From the NCBI GenBank assembly GCA_028554795.2, contig JAPYKE020000528.1, forward strand, positions 124,001 to 188,000: a DNA stretch of 64,000 bases, given 5' to 3'. Position numbers and translations under genes: made by a program. Origin of the DNA: Sinohyriopsis cumingii. Taxonomy: Eukaryota > Mollusca > Bivalvia > Unionida > Unionidae. Shown here piece after piece: positions 23,430-38,255 of the stretch. Position 1 is the stretch's first letter. Each line of letters begins with the position of its first letter. A model generated the notes under the pieces. The model worked only from the letters and a program-made list of their open reading frames with translations, ran no database searches and had not been told where the DNA came from.

Positions 23430-25547
23430 TAGAGAAATCCAAGGTAGACTTAAGGGAGGCAACTCATCAGGTAACATCAAATGTATGGACCAATCTTTGT
23501 AAACTGAACCACATCAGTTGGGAAACTTAAACAATGAAATTCTATACCCATATTTATCCCATCTGTTGATAAAACAATATGCATGGATAATGTATTTTAA
23601 GAACACTAAGAAGGACACCTCTAAATCATTTTCATACTGGCCGGCACATAATGTTGTTGAAGTTGCTACTATTTAGAAGTGTGTTTTGCTAGTGATTGTC
23701 ACCTGCATAGAACTGAATCTAAAGCAAATAGAAAATCATGCAAAGTAAAAAAGGGGAGGAGAAAAAACACAATGTAAAAAAGGGACATCCATTTAATATA
23801 ACTCACCAAAAACTTCAATGAAACTGGTGCAGATATATTTGTTCCTGTGAAAGCTCCACAACAATTGGCATGTCTGACTCCCAATAAATTGTTGATGTTG
23901 TCCTGCTGTTAGCAATATCACTTCAGCAGGTGTGCTCCCATACACCTTGAGGCCTACAACAAAATAAAACCCTGAACTTCTTATATACAGGTCATTATAA
24001 CTTAAATTTCTGTAAATAAGATGAAATATATGTATTGAAACATTACATCATGAGTAGATATGGATGTAAGAGCATTAAATTAAGGTAATCATCATAAAAT
24101 TAGGAAAATATACTAAGTTTATACTGAAAATGTTGATAAACTGAATAAGTATGTGAAATACTTCAATTAAACCACCTTGCTTGAAACTTATAAGGCTTTT
24201 GTTGTTCATTAGGAGAATGGATCAGGAGCAATACCTGGTAGTATTAAAACTGTTGAGTTAAGTCCCTTCTTCTACTATGATTAAGTGCAATCAAATCTAT
24301 AGGAAGTGTATGTTTGGAATACCTAACTATGTCAGATTCAAGATATGGAGGTAATAAGGATATGATTTATGGCACAGTGAATCACATTTGACAAGACTGA
24401 AAAAATGACACCGGTTCTTAAGGTCTCACTGGACAGTTTATCTGGTGAATTTTCATCCGACGATGACCAATTACAGAAAAGTGAGAATAATTTTACACTG
24501 AAGATACAAATAAAAACAAACTAATGATTTTTGTAGAAAGCATACATGTGAGATTTTGACTGCAGTAATCAGGTTAATTCCTGATGCAACTGGTGGTTTT
24601 TATACTGAACCAACACTGCCACCAACCCCTAAATTTTACATTCATTTTTGACAAGAAATAGCTATTTTGAATATTTTTCTGTGACAAGGCAGCTAAAAGA
24701 ATCAGTATGTGCCTTATGCATGAATAAAGTTCACTAGTACTATAACAAATTAGCATACTTTTCATCACCCCTCAACCATCTAGATTTTTAGATATTTACC
24801 TCTGTAGCAGACACACAAAAATACGTAAGCCAAGTCGACAGCTCATTTGCAGCCCGAGTTACGCATTTCATCTCCAATGCAAATCTAACTGTGACAGGCA
24901 GTCACCAACAAGCCAACCTATTTCCAAGCCTAACTCAAAGTAAATCTGAACCACATATAAATGCTAGGCTTGTGATAATTAGGTTCATGCCTTCTACCTT
25001 AAAAATTAGGGGGGTGTCAAAATATGAAACTATCCAGTGAGACCTTAAGAATTCAAATAGCAGTCTGATTAAGGGAAAATCTTCTTATTTTCAAAACTTT
25101 GACCAATTCTAAATAAAACGCAACCTTCAGAAGTTTGAAATTCAAAATTGTTTGTTTCCTATGATTTATTGAATTTATTGATGACCAAAAGCTATCAAGC
25201 AGAGCAACAGCTATGAGACAGCTTCATACTTCATGTATTACTTTCACCTCTGAAACATACAATTTCTTTATATTATGTCAGTTTCATCATTTTTCATAGC
25301 TAATACACCCTGTCTTGTTAGTGCCTGGTGATATCAGAGATATCTGAGAGCACAAATAATACAACTCTTCATGCAATCTGAAATAGTAGTGAATAAAAGA
25401 TGTAAAGAAGCCAAGCTGAATTTCTTGTACAATGGCTGCAGAATGTACATGCCAAGTACTTGAAAGAATAATAACGATGCACGGCATATATAAACTGACC
25501 AGAACTCTCTCACTGATTTCATGAAGAAGGTCAAATCTATTTTAGAA
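23430..25547 (+). repeat. Unit 12, 2,118 bp, consensus type
   Basis: No difference from unit 1 seen. First of the homogeneous central run of short copies. Confidence 0.97.
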
Positions 25548-27665
25548 TAGAGAAATCCAAGGTAGACTTAAGGGAGGCAACTCATCAGGTAACATCAAAT
25601 GTATGGACCAATCTTTGTAAACTGAACCACATCAGTTGGGAAACTTAAACAATGAAATTCTATACCCATATTTATCCCATCTGTTGATAAAACAATATGC
25701 ATGGATAATGTATTTTAAGAACACTAAGAAGGACACCTCTAAATCATTTTCATACTGGCCGGCACATAATGTTGTTGAAGTTGCTACTATTTAGAAGTGT
25801 GTTTTGCTAGTGATTGTCACCTGCATAGAACTGAATCTAAAGCAAATAGAAAATCATGCAAAGTAAAAAAGGGGAGGAGAAAAAACACAATGTAAAAAAG
25901 GGACATCCATTTAATATAACTCACCAAAAACTTCAATGAAACTGGTGCAGATATATTTGTTCCTGTGAAAGCTCCACAACAATTGGCATGTCTGACTCCC
26001 AATAAATTGTTGATGTTGTCCTGCTGTTAGCAATATCACTTCAGCAGGTGTGCTCCCATACACCTTGAGGCCTACAACAAAATAAAACCCTGAACTTCTT
26101 ATATACAGGTCATTATAACTTAAATTTCTGTAAATAAGATGAAATATATGTATTGAAACATTACATCATGAGTAGATATGGATGTAAGAGCATTAAATTA
26201 AGGTAATCATCATAAAATTAGGAAAATATACTAAGTTTATACTGAAAATGTTGATAAACTGAATAAGTATGTGAAATACTTCAATTAAACCACCTTGCTT
26301 GAAACTTATAAGGCTTTTGTTGTTCATTAGGAGAATGGATCAGGAGCAATACCTGGTAGTATTAAAACTGTTGAGTTAAGTCCCTTCTTCTACTATGATT
26401 AAGTGCAATCAAATCTATAGGAAGTGTATGTTTGGAATACCTAACTATGTCAGATTCAAGATATGGAGGTAATAAGGATATGATTTATGGCACAGTGAAT
26501 CACATTTGACAAGACTGAAAAAATGACACCGGTTCTTAAGGTCTCACTGGACAGTTTATCTGGTGAATTTTCATCCGACGATGACCAATTACAGAAAAGT
26601 GAGAATAATTTTACACTGAAGATACAAATAAAAACAAACTAATGATTTTTGTAGAAAGCATACATGTGAGATTTTGACTGCAGTAATCAGGTTAATTCCT
26701 GATGCAACTGGTGGTTTTTATACTGAACCAACACTGCCACCAACCCCTAAATTTTACATTCATTTTTGACAAGAAATAGCTATTTTGAATATTTTTCTGT
26801 GACAAGGCAGCTAAAAGAATCAGTATGTGCCTTATGCATGAATAAAGTTCACTAGTACTATAACAAATTAGCATACTTTTCATCACCCCTCAACCATCTA
26901 GATTTTTAGATATTTACCTCTGTAGCAGACACACAAAAATACGTAAGCCAAGTCGACAGCTCATTTGCAGCCCGAGTTACGCATTTCATCTCCAATGCAA
27001 ATCTAACTGTGACAGGCAGTCACCAACAAGCCAACCTATTTCCAAGCCTAACTCAAAGTAAATCTGAACCACATATAAATGCTAGGCTTGTGATAATTAG
27101 GTTCATGCCTTCTACCTTAAAAATTAGGGGGGTGTCAAAATATGAAACTATCCAGTGAGACCTTAAGAATTCAAATAGCAGTCTGATTAAGGGAAAATCT
27201 TCTTATTTTCAAAACTTTGACCAATTCTAAATAAAACGCAACCTTCAGAAGTTTGAAATTCAAAATTGTTTGTTTCCTATGATTTATTGAATTTATTGAT
27301 GACCAAAAGCTATCAAGCAGAGCAACAGCTATGAGACAGCTTCATACTTCATGTATTACTTTCACCTCTGAAACATACAATTTCTTTATATTATGTCAGT
27401 TTCATCATTTTTCATAGCTAATACACCCTGTCTTGTTAGTGCCTGGTGATATCAGAGATATCTGAGAGCACAAATAATACAACTCTTCATGCAATCTGAA
27501 ATAGTAGTGAATAAAAGATGTAAAGAAGCCAAGCTGAATTTCTTGTACAATGGCTGCAGAATGTACATGCCAAGTACTTGAAAGAATAATAACGATGCAC
27601 GGCATATATAAACTGACCAGAACTCTCTCACTGATTTCATGAAGAAGGTCAAATCTATTTTAGAA
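25548..27665 (+). repeat. Unit 13, 2,118 bp, consensus type
   Basis: No difference from unit 1 seen. Confidence 0.97.
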
Positions 27666-29783
27666 TAGAGAAATCCAAGGTAGACTTAAGGGAGGCAACT
27701 CATCAGGTAACATCAAATGTATGGACCAATCTTTGTAAACTGAACCACATCAGTTGGGAAACTTAAACAATGAAATTCTATACCCATATTTATCCCATCT
27801 GTTGATAAAACAATATGCATGGATAATGTATTTTAAGAACACTAAGAAGGACACCTCTAAATCATTTTCATACTGGCCGGCACATAATGTTGTTGAAGTT
27901 GCTACTATTTAGAAGTGTGTTTTGCTAGTGATTGTCACCTGCATAGAACTGAATCTAAAGCAAATAGAAAATCATGCAAAGTAAAAAAGGGGAGGAGAAA
28001 AAACACAATGTAAAAAAGGGACATCCATTTAATATAACTCACCAAAAACTTCAATGAAACTGGTGCAGATATATTTGTTCCTGTGAAAGCTCCACAACAA
28101 TTGGCATGTCTGACTCCCAATAAATTGTTGATGTTGTCCTGCTGTTAGCAATATCACTTCAGCAGGTGTGCTCCCATACACCTTGAGGCCTACAACAAAA
28201 TAAAACCCTGAACTTCTTATATACAGGTCATTATAACTTAAATTTCTGTAAATAAGATGAAATATATGTATTGAAACATTACATCATGAGTAGATATGGA
28301 TGTAAGAGCATTAAATTAAGGTAATCATCATAAAATTAGGAAAATATACTAAGTTTATACTGAAAATGTTGATAAACTGAATAAGTATGTGAAATACTTC
28401 AATTAAACCACCTTGCTTGAAACTTATAAGGCTTTTGTTGTTCATTAGGAGAATGGATCAGGAGCAATACCTGGTAGTATTAAAACTGTTGAGTTAAGTC
28501 CCTTCTTCTACTATGATTAAGTGCAATCAAATCTATAGGAAGTGTATGTTTGGAATACCTAACTATGTCAGATTCAAGATATGGAGGTAATAAGGATATG
28601 ATTTATGGCACAGTGAATCACATTTGACAAGACTGAAAAAATGACACCGGTTCTTAAGGTCTCACTGGACAGTTTATCTGGTGAATTTTCATCCGACGAT
28701 GACCAATTACAGAAAAGTGAGAATAATTTTACACTGAAGATACAAATAAAAACAAACTAATGATTTTTGTAGAAAGCATACATGTGAGATTTTGACTGCA
28801 GTAATCAGGTTAATTCCTGATGCAACTGGTGGTTTTTATACTGAACCAACACTGCCACCAACCCCTAAATTTTACATTCATTTTTGACAAGAAATAGCTA
28901 TTTTGAATATTTTTCTGTGACAAGGCAGCTAAAAGAATCAGTATGTGCCTTATGCATGAATAAAGTTCACTAGTACTATAACAAATTAGCATACTTTTCA
29001 TCACCCCTCAACCATCTAGATTTTTAGATATTTACCTCTGTAGCAGACACACAAAAATACGTAAGCCAAGTCGACAGCTCATTTGCAGCCCGAGTTACGC
29101 ATTTCATCTCCAATGCAAATCTAACTGTGACAGGCAGTCACCAACAAGCCAACCTATTTCCAAGCCTAACTCAAAGTAAATCTGAACCACATATAAATGC
29201 TAGGCTTGTGATAATTAGGTTCATGCCTTCTACCTTAAAAATTAGGGGGGTGTCAAAATATGAAACTATCCAGTGAGACCTTAAGAATTCAAATAGCAGT
29301 CTGATTAAGGGAAAATCTTCTTATTTTCAAAACTTTGACCAATTCTAAATAAAACGCAACCTTCAGAAGTTTGAAATTCAAAATTGTTTGTTTCCTATGA
29401 TTTATTGAATTTATTGATGACCAAAAGCTATCAAGCAGAGCAACAGCTATGAGACAGCTTCATACTTCATGTATTACTTTCACCTCTGAAACATACAATT
29501 TCTTTATATTATGTCAGTTTCATCATTTTTCATAGCTAATACACCCTGTCTTGTTAGTGCCTGGTGATATCAGAGATATCTGAGAGCACAAATAATACAA
29601 CTCTTCATGCAATCTGAAATAGTAGTGAATAAAAGATGTAAAGAAGCCAAGCTGAATTTCTTGTACAATGGCTGCAGAATGTACATGCCAAGTACTTGAA
29701 AGAATAATAACGATGCACGGCATATATAAACTGACCAGAACTCTCTCACTGATTTCATGAAGAAGGTCAAATCTATTTTAGAA
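27666..29783 (+). repeat. Unit 14, 2,118 bp, consensus type
   Basis: No difference from unit 1 seen. Confidence 0.97.
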
Positions 29784-31901
29784 TAGAGAAATCCAAGGTA
29801 GACTTAAGGGAGGCAACTCATCAGGTAACATCAAATGTATGGACCAATCTTTGTAAACTGAACCACATCAGTTAGGAAACTTAAACAATGAAATTCTATA
29901 CCCATATTTATCCCATCTGTTGATAAAACAATATGCATGGATAATGTATTTTAAGAACACTAAGAAGGACACCTCTAAATCATTTTCATACTGGCCGGCA
30001 CATAATGTTGTTGAAGTTGCTACTATTTAGAAGTGTGTTTTGCTAGTGATTGTCACCTGCATAGAACTGAATCTAAAGCAAATAGAAAATCATGCAAAGT
30101 AAAAAAGGGGAGGAGAAAAAACACAATGTAAAAAAGGGACATCCATTTAATATAACTCACCAAAAACTTCAATGAAACTGGTGCAGATATATTTGTTCCT
30201 GTGAAAGCTCCACAACAATTGGCATGTCTGACTCCCAATAAATTGTTGATGTTGTCCTGCTGTTAGCAATATCACTTCAGCAGGTGTGCTCCCATACACC
30301 TTGAGGCCTACAACAAAATAAAACCCTGAACTTCTTATATACAGGTCATTATAACTTAAATTTCTGTAAATAAGATGAAATATATGTATTGAAACATTAC
30401 ATCATGAGTAGATATGGATGTAAGAGCATTAAATTAAGGTAATCATCATAAAATTAGGAAAATATACTAAGTTTATACTGAAAATGTTGATAAACTGAAT
30501 AAGTATGTGAAATACTTCAATTAAACCACCTTGCTTGAAACTTATAAGGCTTTTGTTGTTCATTAGGAGAATGGATCAGGAGCAATACCTGGTAGTATTA
30601 AAACTGTTGAGTTAAGTCCCTTCTTCTACTATGATTAAGTGCAATCAAATCTATAGGAAGTGTATGTTTGGAATACCTAACTATGTCAGATTCAAGATAT
30701 GGAGGTAATAAGGATATGATTTATGGCACAGTGAATCACATTTGACAAGACTGAAAAAATGACACCGGTTCTTAAGGTCTCACTGGACAGTTTATCTGGT
30801 GAATTTTCATCCGACGATGACCAATTACAGAAAAGTGAGAATAATTTTACACTGAAGATACAAATAAAAACAAACTAATGATTTTTGTAGAAAGCATACA
30901 TGTGAGATTTTGACTGCAGTAATCAGGTTAATTCCTGATGCAACTGGTGGTTTTTATACTGAACCAACACTGCCACCAACCCCTAAATTTTACATTCATT
31001 TTTGACAAGAAATAGCTATTTTGAATATTTTTCTGTGACAAGGCAGCTAAAAGAATCAGTATGTGCCTTATGCATGAATAAAGTTCACTAGTACTATAAC
31101 AAATTAGCATACTTTTCATCACCCCTCAACCATCTAGATTTTTAGATATTTACCTCTGTAGCAGACACACAAAAATACGTAAGCCAAGTCGACAGCTCAT
31201 TTGCAGCCCGAGTTACGCATTTCATCTCCAATGCAAATCTAACTGTGACAGGCAGTCACCAACAAGCCAACCTATTTCCAAGCCTAACTCAAAGTAAATC
31301 TGAACCACATATAAATGCTAGGCTTGTGATAATTAGGTTCATGCCTTCTACCTTAAAAATTAGGGGGGTGTCAAAATATGAAACTATCCAGTGAGACCTT
31401 AAGAATTCAAATAGCAGTCTGATTAAGGGAAAATCTTCTTATTTTCAAAACTTTGACCAATTCTAAATAAAACGCAACCTTCAGAAGTTTGAAATTCAAA
31501 ATTGTTTGTTTCCTATGATTTATTGAATTTATTGATGACCAAAAGCTATCAAGCAGAGCAACAGCTATGAGACAGCTTCATACTTCATGTATTACTTTCA
31601 CCTCTGAAACATACAATTTCTTTATATTATGTCAGTTTCATCATTTTTCATAGCTAATACACCCTGTCTTGTTAGTGCCTGGTGATATCAGAGATATCTG
31701 AGAGCACAAATAATACAACTCTTCATGCAATCTGAAATAGTAGTGAATAAAAGATGTAAAGAAGCCAAGCTGAATTTCTTGTACAATGGCTGCAGAATGT
31801 ACATGCCAAGTACTTGAAAGAATAATAACGATGCACGGCATATATAAACTGACCAGAACTCTCTCACTGATTTCATGAAGAAGGTCAAATCTATTTTAGA
31901 A
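29784..31901 (+). repeat. Unit 15, 2,118 bp
   Basis: Consensus type with one private change, G91A at 29874. Confidence 0.97.
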
Positions 31902-34019
31902 TAGAGAAATCCAAGGTAGACTTAAGGGAGGCAACTCATCAGGTAACATCAAATGTATGGACCAATCTTTGTAAACTGAACCACATCAGTTGGGAAACTT
32001 AAACAATGAAATTCTATACCCATATTTATCCCATCTGTTGATAAAACAATATGCATGGATAATGTATTTTAAGAACACTAAGAAGGACACCTCTAAATCA
32101 TTTTCATACTGGCCGGCACATAATGTTGTTGAAGTTGCTACTATTTAGAAGTGTGTTTTGCTAGTGATTGTCACCTGCATAGAACTGAATCTAAAGCAAA
32201 TAGAAAATCATGCAAAGTAAAAAAGGGGAGGAGAAAAAACACAATGTAAAAAAGGGACATCCATTTAATATAACTCACCAAAAACTTCAATGAAACTGGT
32301 GCAGATATATTTGTTCCTGTGAAAGCTCCACAACAATTGGCATGTCTGACTCCCAATAAATTGTTGATGTTGTCCTGCTGTTAGCAATATCACTTCAGCA
32401 GGTGTGCTCCCATACACCTTGAGGCCTACAACAAAATAAAACCCTGAACTTCTTATATACAGGTCATTATAACTTAAATTTCTGTAAATAAGATGAAATA
32501 TATGTATTGAAACATTACATCATGAGTAGATATGGATGTAAGAGCATTAAATTAAGGTAATCATCATAAAATTAGGAAAATATACTAAGTTTATACTGAA
32601 AATGTTGATAAACTGAATAAGTATGTGAAATACTTCAATTAAACCACCTTGCTTGAAACTTATAAGGCTTTTGTTGTTCATTAGGAGAATGGATCAGGAG
32701 CAATACCTGGTAGTATTAAAACTGTTGAGTTAAGTCCCTTCTTCTACTATGATTAAGTGCAATCAAATCTATAGGAAGTGTATGTTTGGAATACCTAACT
32801 ATGTCAGATTCAAGATATGGAGGTAATAAGGATATGATTTATGGCACAGTGAATCACATTTGACAAGACTGAAAAAATGACACCGGTTCTTAAGGTCTCA
32901 CTGGACAGTTTATCTGGTGAATTTTCATCCGACGATGACCAATTACAGAAAAGTGAGAATAATTTTACACTGAAGATACAAATAAAAACAAACTAATGAT
33001 TTTTGTAGAAAGCATACATGTGAGATTTTGACTGCAGTAATCAGGTTAATTCCTGATGCAACTGGTGGTTTTTATACTGAACCAACACTGCCACCAACCC
33101 CTAAATTTTACATTCATTTTTGACAAGAAATAGCTATTTTGAATATTTTTCTGTGACAAGGCAGCTAAAAGAATCAGTATGTGCCTTATGCATGAATAAA
33201 GTTCACTAGTACTATAACAAATTAGCATACTTTTCATCACCCCTCAACCATCTAGATTTTTAGATATTTACCTCTGTAGCAGACACACAAAAATACGTAA
33301 GCCAAGTCGACAGCTCATTTGCAGCCCGAGTTACGCATTTGATCTCCAATGCAAATCTAACTGTGACAGGCAGTCACCAACAAGCCAACCTATTTCCAAG
33401 CCTAACTCAAAGTAAATCTGAACCACATATAAATGCTAGGCTTGTGATAATTAGGTTCATGCCTTCTACCTTAAAAATTAGGGGGGTGTCAAAATATGAA
33501 ACTATCCAGTGAGACCTTAAGAATTCAAATAGCAGTCTGATTAAGGGAAAATCTTCTTATTTTCAAAACTTTGACCAATTCTAAATAAAACGCAACCTTC
33601 AGAAGTTTGAAATTCAAAATTGTTTGTTTCCTATGATTTATTGAATTTATTGATGACCAAAAGCTATCAAGCAGAGCAACAGCTATGAGACAGCTTCATA
33701 CTTCATGTATTACTTTCACCTCTGAAACATACAATTTCTTTATATTATGTCAGTTTCATCATTTTTCATAGCTAATACACCCTGTCTTGTTAGTGCCTGG
33801 TGATATCAGAGATATCTGAGAGCACAAATAATACAACTCTTCATGCAATCTGAAATAGTAGTGAATAAAAGATGTAAAGAAGCCAAGCTGAATTTCTTGT
33901 ACAATGGCTGCAGAATGTACATGCCAAGTACTTGAAAGAATAATAACGATGCACGGCATATATAAACTGACCAGAACTCTCTCACTGATTTCATGAAGAA
34001 GGTCAAATCTATTTTAGAA
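31902..34019 (+). repeat. Unit 16, 2,118 bp, G1440 on a short copy
   Basis: Single change from consensus, C1440G at 33341, without the 26-bp segment. Same recombinant state as unit 2. Confidence 0.97.
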
Positions 34020-36137
34020 TAGAGAAATCCAAGGTAGACTTAAGGGAGGCAACTCATCAGGTAACATCAAATGTATGGACCAATCTTTGTAAACTGAACC
34101 ACATCAGTTGGGAAACTTAAACAATGAAATTCTATACCCATATTTATCCCATCTGTTGATAAAACAATATGCATGGATAATGTATTTTAAGAACACTAAG
34201 AAGGACACCTCTAAATCATTTTCATACTGGCCGGCACATAATGTTGTTGAAGTTGCTACTATTTAGAAGTGTGTTTTGCTAGTGATTGTCACCTGCATAG
34301 AACTGAATCTAAAGCAAATAGAAAATCATGCAAAGTAAAAAAGGGGAGGAGAAAAAACACAATGTAAAAAAGGGACATCCATTTAATATAACTCACCAAA
34401 AACTTCAATGAAACTGGTGCAGATATATTTGTTCCTGTGAAAGCTCCACAACAATTGGCATGTCTGACTCCCAATAAATTGTTGATGTTGTCCTGCTGTT
34501 AGCAATATCACTTCAGCAGGTGTGCTCCCATACACCTTGAGGCCTACAACAAAATAAAACCCTGAACTTCTTATATACAGGTCATTATAACTTAAATTTC
34601 TGTAAATAAGATGAAATATATGTATTGAAACATTACATCATGAGTAGATATGGATGTAAGAGCATTAAATTAAGGTAATCATCATAAAATTAGGAAAATA
34701 TACTAAGTTTATACTGAAAATGTTGATAAACTGAATAAGTATGTGAAATACTTCAATTAAACCACCTTGCTTGAAACTTATAAGGCTTTTGTTGTTCATT
34801 AGGAGAATGGATCAGGAGCAATACCTGGTAGTATTAAAACTGTTGAGTTAAGTCCCTTCTTCTACTATGATTAAGTGCAATCAAATCTATAGGAAGTGTA
34901 TGTTTGGAATACCTAACTATGTCAGATTCAAGATATGGAGGTAATAAGGATATGATTTATGGCACAGTGAATCACATTTGACAAGACTGAAAAAATGACA
35001 CCGGTTCTTAAGGTCTCACTGGACAGTTTATCTGGTGAATTTTCATCCGACGATGACCAATTACAGAAAAGTGAGAATAATTTTACACTGAAGATACAAA
35101 TAAAAACAAACTAATGATTTTTGTAGAAAGCATACATGTGAGATTTTGACTGCAGTAATCAGGTTAATTCCTGATGCAACTGGTGGTTTTTATACTGAAC
35201 CAACACTGCCACCAACCCCTAAATTTTACATTCATTTTTGACAAGAAATAGCTATTTTGAATATTTTTCTGTGACAAGGCAGCTAAAAGAATCAGTATGT
35301 GCCTTATGCATGAATAAAGTTCACTAGTACTATAACAAATTAGCATACTTTTCATCACCCCTCAACCATCTAGATTTTTAGATATTTACCTCTGTAGCAG
35401 ACACACAAAAATACGTAAGCCAAGTCGACAGCTCATTTGCAGCCCGAGTTACGCATTTCATCTCCAATGCAAATCTAACTGTGACAGGCAGTCACCAACA
35501 AGCCAACCTATTTCCAAGCCTAACTCAAAGTAAATCTGAACCACATATAAATGCTAGGCTTGTGATAATTAGGTTCATGCCTTCTACCTTAAAAATTAGG
35601 GGGGTGTCAAAATATGAAACTATCCAGTGAGACCTTAAGAATTCAAATAGCAGTCTGATTAAGGGAAAATCTTCTTATTTTCAAAACTTTGACCAATTCT
35701 AAATAAAACGCAACCTTCAGAAGTTTGAAATTCAAAATTGTTTGTTTCCTATGATTTATTGAATTTATTGATGACCAAAAGCTATCAAGCAGAGCAACAG
35801 CTATGAGACAGCTTCATACTTCATGTATTACTTTCACCTCTGAAACATACAATTTCTTTATATTATGTCAGTTTCATCATTTTTCATAGCTAATACACCC
35901 TGTCTTGTTAGTGCCTGGTGATATCAGAGATATCTGAGAGCACAAATAATACAACTCTTCATGCAATCTGAAATAGTAGTGAATAAAAGATGTAAAGAAG
36001 CCAAGCTGAATTTCTTGTACAATGGCTGCAGAATGTACATGCCAAGTACTTGAAAGAATAATAACGATGCACGGCATATATAAACTGACCAGAACTCTCT
36101 CACTGATTTCATGAAGAAGGTCAAATCTATTTTAGAA
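34020..36137 (+). repeat. Unit 17, 2,118 bp, consensus type
   Basis: No difference from unit 1 seen. The left breakpoint of the five-unit duplication probably lies in this copy, between 34259 and 35459. Confidence 0.97.
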
Positions 36138-38255
36138 TAGAGAAATCCAAGGTAGACTTAAGGGAGGCAACTCATCAGGTAACATCAAATGTATGGACCA
36201 ATCTTTGTAAACTGAACCACATCAGTTGGGAAACTGAAACAATGAAATTCTATACCCATATTTATCCCATCTGTTGATAAAACAATATGCATGGATAATG
36301 TATTTTAAGAACACTAAGAAGGACACCTCTAAATCATTTTCATACTGGCCGGCACATAATGTTGTTGAAGTTGCTACTATTTAGAAGTGTGTTTTGCTAG
36401 TGATTGTCACCTGCATAGAACTGAATCTAAAGCAAATAGAAAATCATGCAAAGTAAAAAAGGGGAGGAGAAAAAACACAATGTAAAAAAGGGACATCCAT
36501 TTAATATAACTCACCAAAAACTTCAATGAAACTGGTGCAGATATATTTGTTCCTGTGAAAGCTCCACAACAATTGGCATGTCTGACTCCCAATAAATTGT
36601 TGATGTTGTCCTGCTGTTAGCAATATCACTTCAGCAGGTGTGCTCCCATACACCTTGAGGCCTACAACAAAATAAAACCCTGAACTTCTTATATACAGGT
36701 CATTATAACTTAAATTTCTGTAAATAAGATGAAATATATGTATTGAAACATTACATCATGAGTAGATATGGATGTAAGAGCATTAAATTAAGGTAATCAT
36801 CATAAAATTAGGAAAATATACTAAGTTTATACTGAAAATGTTGATAAACTGAATAAGTATGTGAAATACTTCAATTAAACCACCTTGCTTGAAACTTATA
36901 AGGCTTTTGTTGTTCATTAGGAGAATGGATCAGGAGCAATACCTGGTAGTATTAAAACTGTTGAGTTAAGTCCCTTCTTCTACTATGATTAAGTGCAATC
37001 AAATCTATAGGAAGTGTATGTTTGGAATACCTAACTATGTCAGATTCAAGATATGGAGGTAATAAGGATATGATTTATGGCACAGTGAATCACATTTGAC
37101 AAGACTGAAAAAATGACACCGGTTCTTAAGGTCTCACTGGACAGTTTATCTGGTGAATTTTCATCCGACGATGACCAATTACAGAAAAGTGAGAATAATT
37201 TTACACTGAAGATACAAATAAAAACAAACTAATGATTTTTGTAGAAAGCATACATGTGAGATTTTGACTGCAGTAATCAGGTTAATTCCTGATGCAACTG
37301 GTGGTTTTTATACTGAACCAACACTGCCACCAACCCCTAAATTTTACATTCATTTTTGACAAGAAATAGCTATTTTGAATATTTTTCTGTGACAAGGCAG
37401 CTAAAAGAATCAGTATGTGCCTTATGCATGAATAAAGTTCACTAGTACTATAACAAATTAGCATACTTTTCATCACCCCTCAACCATCTAGATTTTTAGA
37501 TATTTACCTCTGTAGCAGACACACAAAAATACGTAAGCCAAGTCGACAGCTCATTTGCAGCCCGAGTTACGCATTTCATCTCCAATGCAAATCTAACTGT
37601 GACAGGCAGTCACCAACAAGCCAACCTATTTCCAAGCCTAACTCAAAGTAAATCTGAACCACATATAAATGCCAGGCTTGTGATAATTAGGTTCATGCCT
37701 TCTACCTTAAAAATTAGGGGGGTGTCAAAATATGAAACTATCCAGTGAGACCTTAAGAATTCAAATAGCAGTCTGATTAAGGGAAAATCTTCTTATTTTC
37801 AAAACTTTGACCAATTCTAAATAAAACGCAACCTTCAGAAGTTTGAAATTCAAAATTGTTTGTTTCCTATGATTTACTGAATTTATTGATGACCAAAAGC
37901 TATCAAGCAGAGCAACAGCTATGAGACAGCTTCATACTTCATGTATTACTTTCACCTCTGAAACATACAATTTCTTTATATTATGTCAGTTTCATCATTT
38001 TTCATAGCTAATACACCCTGTCTTGTTAGTGCCTGGTGATATCAGAGATATCTGAGAGCACAAATAATACAACTCTTCATGCAATCTGAAATAGTAGTGA
38101 ATAAAAGATGTAAAGAAGCCAAGCTGAATTTCTTGTACAATGGCTGCAGAATGTACATGCCAAGTACTTGAAAGAATAATAACGATGCACAGCATATATA
38201 AACTGACCAGAACTCTCTCACTGATTTCATGAAGAAGGTCAAATCTATTTTAGAA
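36138..38255 (+). repeat. Unit 18, 2,118 bp, twin of unit 23
   Basis: Carries T99G (36236), T1536C (37673), T1740C (37877) and G2054A (38191). The first three occur elsewhere only in unit 23. Confidence 0.97.
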
